Source of the DNA: an uncultured Acidobacteriota bacterium
GTDB taxonomy: Bacteria; Acidobacteriota; Blastocatellia; Pyrinomonadales; Pyrinomonadaceae
Length of the DNA stretch: 53,206 nt
Assembly (NCBI GenBank): GCA_937859595.1
Contig: CALMAH010000043.1
Coordinates: 1 to 53,206 of the forward strand
Direction: 5' to 3'
Within the stretch, counting starts at the first letter, position 1. Each line of letters starts with the position of its first letter. Made by a program: the position numbers and the translations under genes. The notes below the pieces were generated by a model. It had not been told where the DNA came from. It searched no databases and was given only the letters and a program-made list of their open reading frames with translations. Shown here in pieces: positions 7,875 to 19,734 of the stretch.

Positions 7875-9521
7875 ATGGCATTAGGCATTATCATTCATAT
7901 CTCGGTCGGCTCGGAAAAGCGCACTGAGTTTTTTTCTGAAGAGTTCCTAAGAATAGGCTCTGATGAGACGTGTGATCTTCAGATCCACACCAAACAGCTT
8001 GATTCGACCGGCGTTTGGCTCCAGCTGGAGAACACCGAAGGTGTATTCAGGATAACCGATTTTGACGCCGCGATCGGGCTTACCGTAAACGGAAAGCCGA
8101 TCCGACGTTTCATAGCCATCGCCGATGGAGACGTGATCGATATTCCCGAAACAGACATCTCACTCGGCTTTTTTGCGCTCGAAGAAAAGCCGTCGCTTAT
8201 CGCGACAAAACGTGCAGATCCATACATAGCCCCCTTTATTTCCGAAGCCGCCCTCGACGCTGCGGCCACTCCACAGCGTGACGACGCTAAAGCCTTCCTG
8301 CGCGAATTCGTTCGTGAGCTCTCTCGTGAGATAAGCTGGACGACGAAGGCGATAGTGCTTGTATTGGCGATCGGCTTTTTGTCGGGGATCCTCTATCTCG
8401 GCTACGCGGTCAGTTCGGAACTGGCCCAGGCGCGTAGGCAAGCCGAAGATCAGAGAGAAATGATCTCCCGCCTCGAAAATCAACTCGGCCAGACCAGCCA
8501 TCAGCTCGGCGAACTCGACAAGACGAATCGCGACCTGATGAAGACGGTCTCGTTGGCACCGAACCTACGCGTGGAATATGGAAACGCGATCTGTCTTATC
8601 GTCGGCGTTTACGATCTGGTCGACCGTTCGTCGGGCCGTGTGCTTCGCTATCAGGACCCTTACGCTATTCAGCCAAGCCCCTACGAACCCCCCTCCGAAG
8701 GAGAGGTCCCGATGTCGGCGAACCCCTTCGGGGTCCTGACCACAGAGGGAAGTGGAAGCCCGGTAGAATATGACTTTATCGGCACGGGGTTTCATGTAGG
8801 CGATGGATATATCGTCACGAATCGCCATGTGCTCCAGCCTTGGACAGAAGACGACATCGTAAAGACAATGATGCGCAACTCAAATGGCCGGGCAAGGATC
8901 AAAAGGCTCGAGATCTACTTCCCAAACCTTCCGCAGCCGTTTCCATTGCGAGTTCTCCAGACAAGTTCACGCGAGGATCTTGCCGTAGCCTCGATCGAAA
9001 AGGGCCAGTTGCCGGAGGATCTGCCCGTCATACCTCTTGAGACCGACTCTGAAGCCTCAACCATCGGAAAGACCGTCGTGACCATGGGGTATCCGAGCGG
9101 CCCCGACCGATTGCTGGCAATGGTTGACGACGAAGAGGCGAATTCGATCAACCGCCGATTCGGTAATTCGCGACAGGCACTGATCCAGTTCCTGGCCCAG
9201 TCTCGAAAGATAGCACCTCTCACCACTCAGGGGGCGATAACCGATCTGGACACTCGCCGGATCGTTCACGACGCGAGAACCGCCGAAGGTGGCTCGGGTG
9301 CACCGCTTTTTGGGCAGACCGGAAAAGTTATCGGGGTAAATTTCGGTGTCTTTACCGAGAACACCGCCGTAAACATGGCCGTACCGATCAGCTATGCGAT
9401 CGAACTTCTCCGAAAAACGGGCTGGCTTCCGCCAGAGGAGCGTCCGGGAGGGCCAGCCGGCCAAAATCAGGTTGCCGCCACCAACGCTAATACATCGGTT
9501 ACGGTAATGAAGCCTCAATAG
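7875..9521 (+). CDS. FHA-domain membrane-anchored trypsin-like serine protease
   Basis: The 548-residue protein begins with a divergent FHA domain (about residues 1-100, with RIGSDETCDLQI). A membrane helix follows (about 158-178), then a short coiled coil (about 183-220) and a trypsin-like protease domain. The catalytic triad is visible as His318 (VTNRHVL), Asp368 (REDLAVASI) and Ser474 (GGSGAPLFG). The FHA domain would be cytoplasmic and the protease extracytoplasmic, so a phospho-signal could control proteolysis across the membrane (inference). It ends 3 bp before the permease gene, suggesting co-transcription. Confidence 0.85.
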   Translation: MALGIIIHISVGSEKRTEFFSEEFLRIGSDETCDLQIHTKQLDSTGVWLQLENTEGVFRITDFDAAIGLTVNGKPIRRFIAIADGDVIDIPETDISLGFFALEEKPSLIATKRADPYIAPFISEAALDAAATPQRDDAKAFLREFVRELSREISWTTKAIVLVLAIGFLSGILYLGYAVSSELAQARRQAEDQREMISRLENQLGQTSHQLGELDKTNRDLMKTVSLAPNLRVEYGNAICLIVGVYDLVDRSSGRVLRYQDPYAIQPSPYEPPSEGEVPMSANPFGVLTTEGSGSPVEYDFIGTGFHVGDGYIVTNRHVLQPWTEDDIVKTMMRNSNGRARIKRLEIYFPNLPQPFPLRVLQTSSREDLAVASIEKGQLPEDLPVIPLETDSEASTIGKTVVTMGYPSGPDRLLAMVDDEEANSINRRFGNSRQALIQFLAQSRKIAPLTTQGAITDLDTRRIVHDARTAEGGSGAPLFGQTGKVIGVNFGVFTENTAVNMAVPISYAIELLRKTGWLPPEERPGGPAGQNQVAATNANTSVTVMKPQ

Positions 9522-9524
9522 ACA

Positions 9525-10628
9525 ATGGATAGCTTGATCTTCTCAAACATGCTGCATCGTCCGGCACGAACGCTCGTGAGCGTTGTGGGCATTGCCATCG
9601 GAGTATTGCTGATCGTTTTCACGGTTGGACTCGCCAACGGGACCATTCGCGAACAGGCGAACCGCGATGCGAACGTCGGTGCAGAACTCCGATTGAGCGC
9701 TTCGGGCTCGATAGGCATCGGCGGGACAGATGCGTTCCGGCTGCCTGAGACCATGGCTGACGACATCCGGTCAGTGGAAGGGGTCCGCGAGGCCTTGGCA
9801 ATAGGACAAAATTCGGTCGATGCTCCGGATAACAATACCGGAAAACGCACGATTGACGGCGTCAACTTTGAGCCGTATAAGGCCATTTCCGGACTTCGGA
9901 TCGTTGAGGGCCGTCCGTTCATTGACGGCACCGACGAGGCGATCATCGACACAGCCTGGCAAAGACAGAAAGGACTCAAGGTGGGCGACAAGATCCCGCT
10001 TTATGAACGCGAGTTCACGGTCGTCGGAACCTACGAACCCGCCGGCGGTCCGAGAATAAAGATACCGCTCTCAACGATGCAGAAACAGCTTGGCGGCGAG
10101 GGCAAGGTGACATCGGTCCTGATCTCGATAGAACCCGATGCGACGGTGGATATGGTCGGCCAGCGGTTGCAGGAGCGGTTTCCAAACCACCAGGTCATTC
10201 GACTTTCCGACCTGGAAGAGCTCTACATGGCCGGGCTGCCGGCAATGAATGTGTTCTTGAATGTCTTTATTGGGATAGCCGCCGGCATAAGCGCCCTTGT
10301 GATACTGCTTACAATGTACACGACCGTGACCGAACGCACCCGTCAGATCGGCATAATGAAATCGCTTGGGATGAGCAATATGAAGATAGCCTGGATCATC
10401 GCTCTCGAGGCATTGATGATAAGCCTCGTTGGCATAATCATCGGCGTGATGGCCACGTTCGTGCTTCGTTACGGACTCAACCTTGTGACCACGTTGGAGG
10501 TTGAGATAAGCGCTGCAGTTGTGATCACGACCCTTATTGTTGGACTTCTCGGCGGCGCCCTCGGGGCACTCTACCCTGCACTTCGCGCGGCTAGGCTCGA
10601 CGCTGTTGAAGCACTGAGTTATGAATGA
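9525..10628 (+). CDS. ABC transporter permease, MacB/FtsX type
   Basis: This 367-residue protein has the MacB/FtsX layout: one N-terminal membrane helix (about 14-36), a large periplasmic MacB-PCD-like domain (about 45-235) and three C-terminal helices (about 243-265, 290-315, 330-355). The FtsX signature TVTERTRQIGIMKSLGMSNMKI lies between the first two of these. No ATPase gene is adjacent, so it probably uses one encoded elsewhere. It starts 3 bp after the FHA-protease gene, which makes the two a likely functional pair. Confidence 0.87.
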   Translation: MDSLIFSNMLHRPARTLVSVVGIAIGVLLIVFTVGLANGTIREQANRDANVGAELRLSASGSIGIGGTDAFRLPETMADDIRSVEGVREALAIGQNSVDAPDNNTGKRTIDGVNFEPYKAISGLRIVEGRPFIDGTDEAIIDTAWQRQKGLKVGDKIPLYEREFTVVGTYEPAGGPRIKIPLSTMQKQLGGEGKVTSVLISIEPDATVDMVGQRLQERFPNHQVIRLSDLEELYMAGLPAMNVFLNVFIGIAAGISALVILLTMYTTVTERTRQIGIMKSLGMSNMKIAWIIALEALMISLVGIIIGVMATFVLRYGLNLVTTLEVEISAAVVITTLIVGLLGGALGALYPALRAARLDAVEALSYE

Positions 10629-10829
10629 TACGGTCTGCTTGCATCCGCCCGACGGAATGTGTTTCCGAATGCAAGACAGTCGCTCCGAATATTCTTTCCA
10701 TTAGCACGTCGCACATAAACTGCACGTGTGATACTCTTTTTCTGAAAAATCCCCAAATCAAGATCAACCGGGGCCTAGCCAGCCTCGTATCATCCGCATT
10801 TTTGCGGATAAACGAAAAGTGGAGTCAAT

Positions 10830-11342
10830 ATGTCAGAATGGAGTGAAAAATTCGTGTCCGCGTGGATGACGATAAAGAAGAAAGCCGGAGGATGTGCTGC
10901 AAATACGGATCTTGAGGAAATTAAGGCAGCCGTCCAACTCAGCAAGAAACGAATTGATCAGGCACTTTATGTTGGAACCATCGCGCAAGGTAAATCAGGA
11001 GTTTTCGAAAAGCTTAGCGAAGCTAATAAAGGCCTCGGAAAGGTAGGTGAATCGCTTGAAAAGGTACAAGACATCTGCCTGGACATAAAGGCTGTCGGTA
11101 AGATCCATGCGGCGGCGGTTGCACTCAGTGACGAACGTCTGATCTATGATGACCCAAATGGAGCTGCTGCTGCATTCGATTCAATGTTTCAAGGGTTTGG
11201 CCGTCTTTGTCGTTACCTTCCCCCACCTGCGAAAGCATGGCAACAGTTTTTTGAGAACTTTAATCTTTTTGGGAACCTGACGCCGAAACTCATCCCGCAG
11301 CAACGCTGGAAAGATCAGTTCTCGCAGATAGAAGGCTGGTGA
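10830..11342 (+). CDS. Hypothetical protein, no family recognised
   Basis: The 170-residue product lacks a signal peptide or membrane helix. It is rich in Lys/Gln/Ala and mostly helical by appearance (ADLEEIKAAVQLSKKRI-like stretches and GLGKVGESLEKVQDICLDIKAVGK). Five cysteines or fewer are scattered without a metal pattern. A GTGGAG site precedes the ATG. The stop codon abuts the stop of the convergent acyltransferase gene. The 200 bp upstream hold no gene; a small TCCGCA-tttt-TGCGGA-like hairpin is at about 10794-10809. No function is proposed. Confidence 0.55.
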   Translation: MSEWSEKFVSAWMTIKKKAGGCAANTDLEEIKAAVQLSKKRIDQALYVGTIAQGKSGVFEKLSEANKGLGKVGESLEKVQDICLDIKAVGKIHAAAVALSDERLIYDDPNGAAAAFDSMFQGFGRLCRYLPPPAKAWQQFFENFNLFGNLTPKLIPQQRWKDQFSQIEGW

Positions 11343-12221
11343 TCAGCTTCTTCCAACCAGTTCCCTGTCTTTTGCTCCCAATTCGCCGATCTTCTCCATT
11401 AGATGATCGGCGATCTCTTTGTGGGTCCTTAGCCTGTCCTGCTTTTTGTAATATTCGTTCAGATCGATCTCTTCACCGAACCAGATGCGTATTTTCTCGC
11501 CTCCGCGCCAGTTGCCTAGAATCTGTCGCGGGAGATCATTACCAAGCCCTGAGATAAAGACCGGGATCACCTGCGGCCTCGCTGCATATATAACCTTGCC
11601 GATTCCCGGCTGTGCCGGCAAGAGCGAATAAGGGTCATCGTTCAGATTTCGCTTTCCCTCCGGGTGGAACCCAATAATGTGTCCGCGGCCCTCGGCGCAG
11701 ATACGGGTCAATTCCCGAAGAGAGTATTTGTCGAATTCCCTTTTTGCCGCTTCTTTCTCTTCCCGGAAAAAGGGGGGATACATTGACCACCAGCCCATTA
11801 TAAGATTTACGAACCATCCCGCAGGGCTCGTGTAGAAGAACTTTGCCCGAACCGGGAAGTAAAGCTCCATTGGGCGTTTTGTCCGGCGAAAAAGAACGCT
11901 CGAAACTGTGTACATATCAAAGAATGAGCGGTGATTGGCAACGAGTAAAAGGGGACGTTCGTGGTCTGCGTCTTCGACATTCTCAATGCCGAATACATTC
12001 ATCAGGTTGTAGGTCGCGAGGTAGATCCACAGCGAACCGATGTGGCGCTGACTGAACGTCCAGAGCCGCTTCCACGTGCCGAAGTTCATTCTCCTGGTGA
12101 GATGAAAACCGGCCCGCTCCACGGCGTTTAGCACGGCAAGCTCATCCTCCGTCGGCCTGAACGGCCGGATCTGAGATGGCGTCTGCTCGGTCTGGATCTG
12201 ATCGTTCGGACTCTCTGCCAT
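11343..12221 (-). CDS. Lysophospholipid acyltransferase family protein
   Basis: The 292-residue protein carries the PlsC/LPLAT acyltransferase motifs. The catalytic HX4D is in VANHRSFFDMY (His97, Asp102), and the phosphate-binding block HPEGKRN lies near residue 180, with IPVFISGLGNDLPR further on. It would acylate a lysophospholipid or glycerol-3-phosphate derivative at the membrane surface. It lies convergent and stop-to-stop with the preceding hypothetical gene. Substrate cannot be told from sequence. Confidence 0.88.
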   Translation of the reverse strand: MAESPNDQIQTEQTPSQIRPFRPTEDELAVLNAVERAGFHLTRRMNFGTWKRLWTFSQRHIGSLWIYLATYNLMNVFGIENVEDADHERPLLLVANHRSFFDMYTVSSVLFRRTKRPMELYFPVRAKFFYTSPAGWFVNLIMGWWSMYPPFFREEKEAAKREFDKYSLRELTRICAEGRGHIIGFHPEGKRNLNDDPYSLLPAQPGIGKVIYAARPQVIPVFISGLGNDLPRQILGNWRGGEKIRIWFGEEIDLNEYYKKQDRLRTHKEIADHLMEKIGELGAKDRELVGRS

Positions 12222-12273
12222 AAACGAAAACGGCAGTTTAGCATTTTAAGAAAAGGTATTGAAGAAATCGGGA

Positions 12274-12918
12274 TCAAAGATCGAAAACTATCGGAGGCTG
12301 CGTCGGTCTGTATTGCTCATCGCAGGTCGAGGCATTCACAAATTTGACACCGAATTCGTCGTGCGTTCCATAGCCGCAGTGAATATGGCCAAAAACATGG
12401 AGCTTTATCCGCCCCGAACCTGCGATCTGTTCCATTCGTTTTCGCAACTCTTCACAGCCCGTATTCTCAATGCCCCAATTTCGCGGGACCTCATCGAGAA
12501 TACCTTTTGGCGGGCCGTGGGTTATGAGGATATCGATATCGTTCGGTATAAGCCGCCATTTTTCAGCAAGCTCGGGACCCCGCATCAGGTTGAAAGCCCA
12601 GTCGAAAAAGCGAGGCTGCCAAGGGCTGCCGTATATCTTTAAGCCATCGATCTCAACCGAAGAATCCTGCAGATAGACGACGCTGTCATCAAGCATCGAG
12701 CGGGCAAGCGCGTTATCACGCTCGAACAGCCAATCATGGTTGCCGGCTACGAAAATCTTGTGCTTATGCGGTAGCGATGAGAACCATGCGTCGAATGCGG
12801 CTATTTCAGCACTGCTGCCATTTATCGTCGCATCCCCGGAATGAATGAGCAGATCGCCATCCGGAACATTGATCTGCTCGTTGCAATTGTGGGTGTCTGA
12901 GATGCAGACGATCCTCAT
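12274..12918 (-). CDS. Calcineurin-like metallophosphoesterase
   Basis: A 214-residue member of the metallophosphatase superfamily with the metal ligands in order: ISDTH (Asp8, His10), HSGDA (Asp29), AGNHDW (Asn60, His61), ITHGPP and FGHIHCGYG. Size and motifs match small cytosolic phosphoesterases related to the 239FB/MPPED group. The ATG overlaps the stop of the upstream dehydrogenase gene by 4 bp, indicating a two-gene operon. Substrate is unknown. Confidence 0.9.
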   Translation of the reverse strand: MRIVCISDTHNCNEQINVPDGDLLIHSGDATINGSSAEIAAFDAWFSSLPHKHKIFVAGNHDWLFERDNALARSMLDDSVVYLQDSSVEIDGLKIYGSPWQPRFFDWAFNLMRGPELAEKWRLIPNDIDILITHGPPKGILDEVPRNWGIENTGCEELRKRMEQIAGSGRIKLHVFGHIHCGYGTHDEFGVKFVNASTCDEQYRPTQPPIVFDL

Positions 12919-14045
12919 TGATAAATTCGGGAAACGAACGTCCCGTTCATGAACGTTTCGGGATCGATCCTGCTCTGAAGAACCACCCCTCTATAGTCAC
13001 CGCTCAACAACATCATCGCTGATTCGCAAAGCGGCGCCGCGGTGGTGGTCTGGATGGCACGAAGCCGTTTTCCGTTTATCTCAAGCGGTTCGACAAAATA
13101 GGCCTTCTCCACCATTCGGCGACGCCCTCGGGAATCAAATCCATCGACCGATGCATGCACCAGAACAAGATCGTCCTCGACCGACGGAACCTGTTCGAGC
13201 ATTACTTTTTCTAGATTCTCGGCAAGATGCTCGTCCTTGGCAAGTTTTTTTTCTACCGACTCGACCCAGGCATAATGGCCCGGGTATCGAAGCGTTTTAT
13301 AATCAAGTTGAACTGCCTTCCCCTCAAAAAAATCCGGCAGGTCGGCGGCACCGCCGGAGGTAAGATCGGCCTCGTAGGTGCGCGCACCGATCACAATGGT
13401 CTCGCGGGCAGAGAGTGCGGGCCGCTCGGTTATCTTATGATCGCGAATGACGCGCGAATTCTTTACGTATTCGGTCGCGACCCCGATCGGCGACCACGTG
13501 AAACCATAAAAATGCGGCGCGTGTGCGTGAGCCGTTAATGCTCCTACCTTCATTGCAACGCGTTCGACATTTTCGTTTCTGTGCTTCTCGATAAATTCGC
13601 CGTAAAGCTTCATTGCAAGGACATTTATAAAACCCGGTGCAAGCCCCGTCTGAAGCACAAATCCGGTCTCGGCACCTTTTGCAAGTTCGATTATCGCATC
13701 GGTCTCGGCAACGTATTCGGTCAGGTTCGCGTAGTGCATCTTGAAGTCTTTTGCATACGCTGCCATTCGCGGAGCCTGGCCGCCAGGAGTACAATCGAGC
13801 AAAACGCCTGATCGCTCGAAAGCGGCTTTAAGCTCATCGCTCGCTCCATTCTTTGGCATTAGTACCGTTTCCACGGGCGACTGCTTTTCCGAACTATCGG
13901 TTACAAAGGCTTTTGCCTTTGCCAGATTGTCCTCGCTAATATCGCCCAAAATGATCGTCGTTTCAAACTCGCACCATTCGCGCAGCAAGAGCGCCGCTGC
14001 CTCGCCGATCCCTCCGGAACCGGCCACAAAAATCGTCTTTGTCAT
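12915..14045 (-). CDS. Saccharopine dehydrogenase-like oxidoreductase
   Basis: The 376-residue protein starts with a Rossmann fold, TIFVAGSGGIGEAAALLL, and continues with the saccharopine-dehydrogenase core (LLDCTPGGQAPRMAAYAKDFKMHYANLTEY, VLQTGLAPGFINVLAMKLY). The C-terminal part has RLRAIQTTTAAPLCESAMMLLSG, typical of lysine-pathway reductases and related carboxynorspermidine or homospermidine enzymes. The exact substrate is not clear. It is translationally coupled to the phosphoesterase gene by a 4-bp overlap. Confidence 0.85.
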   Translation of the reverse strand: MTKTIFVAGSGGIGEAAALLLREWCEFETTIILGDISEDNLAKAKAFVTDSSEKQSPVETVLMPKNGASDELKAAFERSGVLLDCTPGGQAPRMAAYAKDFKMHYANLTEYVAETDAIIELAKGAETGFVLQTGLAPGFINVLAMKLYGEFIEKHRNENVERVAMKVGALTAHAHAPHFYGFTWSPIGVATEYVKNSRVIRDHKITERPALSARETIVIGARTYEADLTSGGAADLPDFFEGKAVQLDYKTLRYPGHYAWVESVEKKLAKDEHLAENLEKVMLEQVPSVEDDLVLVHASVDGFDSRGRRRMVEKAYFVEPLEINGKRLRAIQTTTAAPLCESAMMLLSGDYRGVVLQSRIDPETFMNGTFVSRIYQ

Positions 14046-14157
14046 AAGTAGTTGTTATCAAAAACTGAACGTGAGAAAAAGATATCTTATAGCGCAAATG
14101 CCGAATTTGCGAGTTCGCAAAGGTCGTCTCTTACGATCTGCTCGGAATCAAAGTCAG

Positions 14158-14201
14158 TCGATATTAAAATACTTCGCCTCGGGGTGGTGGACGATGGTCG
14201 C
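14158..14201 (-). pseudogene. Duplicate of the metH 3' end
   Basis: These 44 bp match 14825-14868, the last codons of metH, with two mismatches. Read on the minus strand, this copy still encodes TIVHHPEAKYFNID followed by a stop, against IIVHHPEAKYFNIE in the functional gene. One of the two differences is a synonymous proline codon change. It lies on the far side of the ParE-type toxin-antitoxin module. It is probably the original metH terminus, displaced when the module entered. Confidence 0.88.
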
Positions 14202-14251
14202 CGCAGGCCATTTGTGATCAGTTCAATACCGCCCGCAGGCCGCATAGAACG

Positions 14252-14551
14252 CTAATTATCAACCAATTTGTCTTCTATCCATGCAGGGTTTCGGCGGGTG
14301 TCTATAATGGCGTGTACCTGGATCAGTTCATCTTCAACCGTGTAATAAATAGCGTAAGGGAAATGTCTGGAGATCTTTCTGTAATAGATCCCAAAATGTA
14401 CTTCGTGAATACCTGAGTAGATAATAAGAGAACGTAAATCGCTAAGTATCGAGGATTCAAAATAATCACCGAGTCCGCGTGATTGCTTTTCGTAAAACAG
14501 ATAGCCATCGGCAATATCATCAGAGGCCGATTCGGTAACAACGATCTTCAT
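14252..14551 (-). CDS. RelE/ParE-family toxin
   Basis: The 99-residue protein is of ParE/RelE type. It has an N-terminal strand and helix (IVVTESASDDIADGYLFYEKQSRGLGDYF), then GIHEVHFGIYYRKISRHFPYAIYYTVEDELIQVHAIIDTRRNPAW, the usual beta-sheet with the VxxIxHxRR-like segment near the C-terminus. It follows and overlaps the antitoxin gene by 4 bp. The pair sits directly downstream of metH on the same strand and may use its transcript. Target (gyrase or ribosome-bound mRNA) is not decided. Confidence 0.87.
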   Translation of the reverse strand: MKIVVTESASDDIADGYLFYEKQSRGLGDYFESSILSDLRSLIIYSGIHEVHFGIYYRKISRHFPYAIYYTVEDELIQVHAIIDTRRNPAWIEDKLVDN

Positions 14552-14784
14552 TTACGCCCAGTCTTTTCGCGGATCCGTTGTTCGGCTTCTTCAAGACTGA
14601 TGAATCGGTCGTTACCAATTCTTAGGTTTTCTGCACGCTGCTTCAGCACTTCGCCGTGCCATTCGATCTCCGGAACCGACGAGGCATTACGTGAAAGATC
14701 GTCCATGATGCGGTCAATGACATCCATCTTCTCGGCCACGGTCATCTTGTCTAATGGCAACACAAGTTCTATGTTCATAAGCAT
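14548..14784 (-). CDS. Addiction-module antitoxin (putative addiction module component family)
   Basis: The small acidic protein (78 residues from ATG 14784) contains LPLDKMTVAEKMDVIDRIMDDLSRN and ISLEEAEQRIREKTGRK. This is the layout of the 'addiction module component' antitoxins paired with ParE-like toxins. ATG 14778 is an alternative start; neither has a strong ribosome site. It overlaps the toxin by 4 bp. Confidence 0.82.
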   Translation of the reverse strand: MLMNIELVLPLDKMTVAEKMDVIDRIMDDLSRNASSVPEIEWHGEVLKQRAENLRIGNDRFISLEEAEQRIREKTGRK

Positions 14785-14820
14785 ACTATAGCATAGCCTC
14801 ACAAGCCCGTTAGTGCAGTT

Positions 14821-18393
<3,573 letters not shown>

Positions 18394-18401
18394 GGTTGAT
18401 T

Positions 18402-18432
18402 TGCGAATTTCGAAGTGCGAATGTCGAATTCG
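18402..18432. repeat. Left flank repeat of the four-helix-bundle gene
   Basis: This stretch contains gcgaatttcgaagtgcgaatgtcgaattcg, built from 'gcgaatt/tcgaatg' units. Its approximate inverse lies at 18812-18846. The two flank the broken four-helix-bundle gene and are similar over about 30 bp with small gaps. Confidence 0.6.
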
Positions 18433-18786
18433 TTATTTCCTTCCTCGTGCGGTCTTTTTCGAAGCCGCCATTATTGCCGTGATCTCGTTAGCCTCAATAA
18501 GCAGTTCGCGAACTAGACGTTCGTCCATTAGCTCGGCTTCAATTATAATTTCAAGCCAATGGCAGGACTCGTCGGCTTCTTATTCTACGATTCCAAGTTT
18601 TGCGATAAACTCAGCCTTCGAGCGGCCACGGCAGGCGGCTCGGTAATTTGCAGAAACAGAAGTTCCACATCGTATCAACTGTCCGCCTACCGTCCTGCCA
18701 GCCAGCGTTTTCGGGAGTGCATCTACCAGCTTAATGATCCGAAGCGCAAATTTTTTCGTCCGTGCCAGCAGATCATGTTCCCGCAT
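18433..18786 (-). pseudogene. Four-helix-bundle (S23-like) protein, interrupted by an in-frame stop
   Basis: The frame opens with MREHDLLARTKKFALRIIKLVDALPKTLAGRTVGGQLIRCGTSVSANYRAACRGRSKAEFIAKLGIVE. It meets TAA at 18580-18582, then resumes in the same frame with EADESCHWLEIIIEAELMDERLVRELLIEANEITAIMAASKK to the normal stop at 18433. This is the complete ~117-residue four-helix-bundle/bS23-like family with one nonsense codon, where GAA or a similar codon is expected. No frameshift is needed. It lies 39 bp upstream of metH on the same strand. The family has no firmly known function. Confidence 0.82.
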
Positions 18787-18811
18787 AACTTGTTACATCT
18801 CCCGCTTCGCC

Positions 18812-18846
18812 GTTCGACATTCGAAATTCGTCATTCGCAATTCAAA
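18812..18846. repeat. Right flank repeat of the four-helix-bundle gene
   Basis: The stretch cgttcgacattcgaaattcgtcattcgcaattcaa is the approximate inverse of 18402-18432. It is low-complexity and made of attcg/gcaattc units. Together with the left flank it brackets the gene. Confidence 0.6.
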
Positions 18847-18878
18847 AGACCCCGTGCCAAACAAGCACAGAGTCTTTC
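18845..18878. terminator. Bidirectional hairpin, possible terminator
   Basis: The sequence pairs AAAGAC (18847-) with GTCTTT (-18877) and GTGC with GCAC around a small loop. T-rich or A-rich runs lie at its edges. It could end transcripts from either side, but no gene is clearly placed for it, so the role is uncertain. Confidence 0.4.
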
Positions 18879-18962
18879 TGAAATTCCAAACTCGTTGCTG
18901 TTTAGCCGATTATTTTACGTGGCCGCAAGTCGCAATAACTCACCACGTCTTAAAGAGTTAGA

Positions 18963-19016
18963 TTAGCCTCCGTTCTTCAGGAAGTCAATCAAAAAGGTCG
19001 CTGATCCGCCGGACAT
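18963..19016 (-). other. 17-codon ORF overlapping the DUF937 stop, or a terminator hairpin
   Basis: The DUF937 stop is part of a TGATG overlap that opens a short frame MSGGSATFLIDFLKNGG and a stop. The same DNA forms GCTGAT-(9 nt)-ATCAGC on the minus strand followed by CCTTTTT, which looks like a weak intrinsic terminator. Both readings are possible; the terminator is favoured because the peptide is very short. Confidence 0.35.
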
Positions 19017-19648
19017 CAGCGTTTCGTTAAGTAGCTGAGAGCCATTGAGGCAATATCGTCCACCACGCTCCCGTCGTTGTTTCTGTCGAGCGCCGAGGTG
19101 GCCATATCGAGCATTGCGTTACCTGACGAAGCGGGGGCTGCCTGAGCATTGCTGAGCAGGCCGCCGAGAAGCCCACCGAGGCCATCCGCGCCTACGTTCT
19201 GCTGGCGTTTTTGCTGGCCGAGGTAGCCCATCACGAGCGGGGCCACCATCATCAGGATCTGAGCGACCTGGCCCATATTGAGGCCGGTGTTGCTGCTGAC
19301 CTGTTCGACGACCGGCGCCTGATTCGTACCAAGAATGTGGTTCAGGATGCCGCCGGCATCAAGCTGTTTTGGTGTCGGGTCGGGCGTCTGCAGCTGTCCG
19401 AGGATCATGCCTCCGAGACCGCCGAGGTTGTTGAAAATGCTGCCGTCGTGGTCACGGGTAAGCGCCGTGTCAAGGCTCTGAGCACCCTGAGGATCGGCCG
19501 CATTCCTGGCCAATCCGCCGATTATTGCAGGCAAAGCCATCTGGATCGCAGAGTTTACAAGCGACGGTTCTGCTCCGACCGTGTTGCTGATATCGTTGAG
19601 TGCAGTGTTTCCCCGATCCTGGCCGAGCAGGTCCTGTAATGAAAGCAT
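19016..19648 (-). CDS. DUF937 domain-containing protein
   Basis: The 210-residue protein starts at ATG 19648, which has an excellent GGGAGG site; longer upstream starts are unsupported. It shows the DUF937 pattern: LLGQDRGNTALNDISNTVGAEPSLVNSAIQMALPAIIGGLARNA, then Gly-rich hydrophobic segments (LGGLGGMILG, GLGGLLGGLL). The C-terminus has an EF-hand-like DRNNDGSVVDDIASMAL, and an earlier TRDHDGSIFNNLGG matches this. Both may bind calcium or be structural. The biological role of the family is not established. Confidence 0.85.
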   Translation of the reverse strand: MLSLQDLLGQDRGNTALNDISNTVGAEPSLVNSAIQMALPAIIGGLARNAADPQGAQSLDTALTRDHDGSIFNNLGGLGGMILGQLQTPDPTPKQLDAGGILNHILGTNQAPVVEQVSSNTGLNMGQVAQILMMVAPLVMGYLGQQKRQQNVGADGLGGLLGGLLSNAQAAPASSGNAMLDMATSALDRNNDGSVVDDIASMALSYLTKR

Positions 19649-19734
19649 GAGTCTGTTTCCTCCCTTGATGATGCTAATAGTGTTGTAGGAAGATAGTAAC
19701 AGACTACGCGACACGGTAGCAAAGTTTTTATTTC

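Noticed and set aside
10625..10846. 73-codon frame between the permease and the hypothetical gene
   Set aside because: No ribosome site, no family, and it overlaps both neighbours; treated as intergenic.
13435..13794. 119-codon cysteine-rich minus frame inside the dehydrogenase gene
   Set aside because: It is an alternate frame of the saccharopine-dehydrogenase-like gene on the same strand; cysteine/arginine richness is compositional.
18394..18432. Riboswitch (cobalamin or SAM) upstream of metH
   Set aside because: Only 39 bp separate metH from the four-helix-bundle frame, and no conserved cobalamin box or SAM fold was seen.
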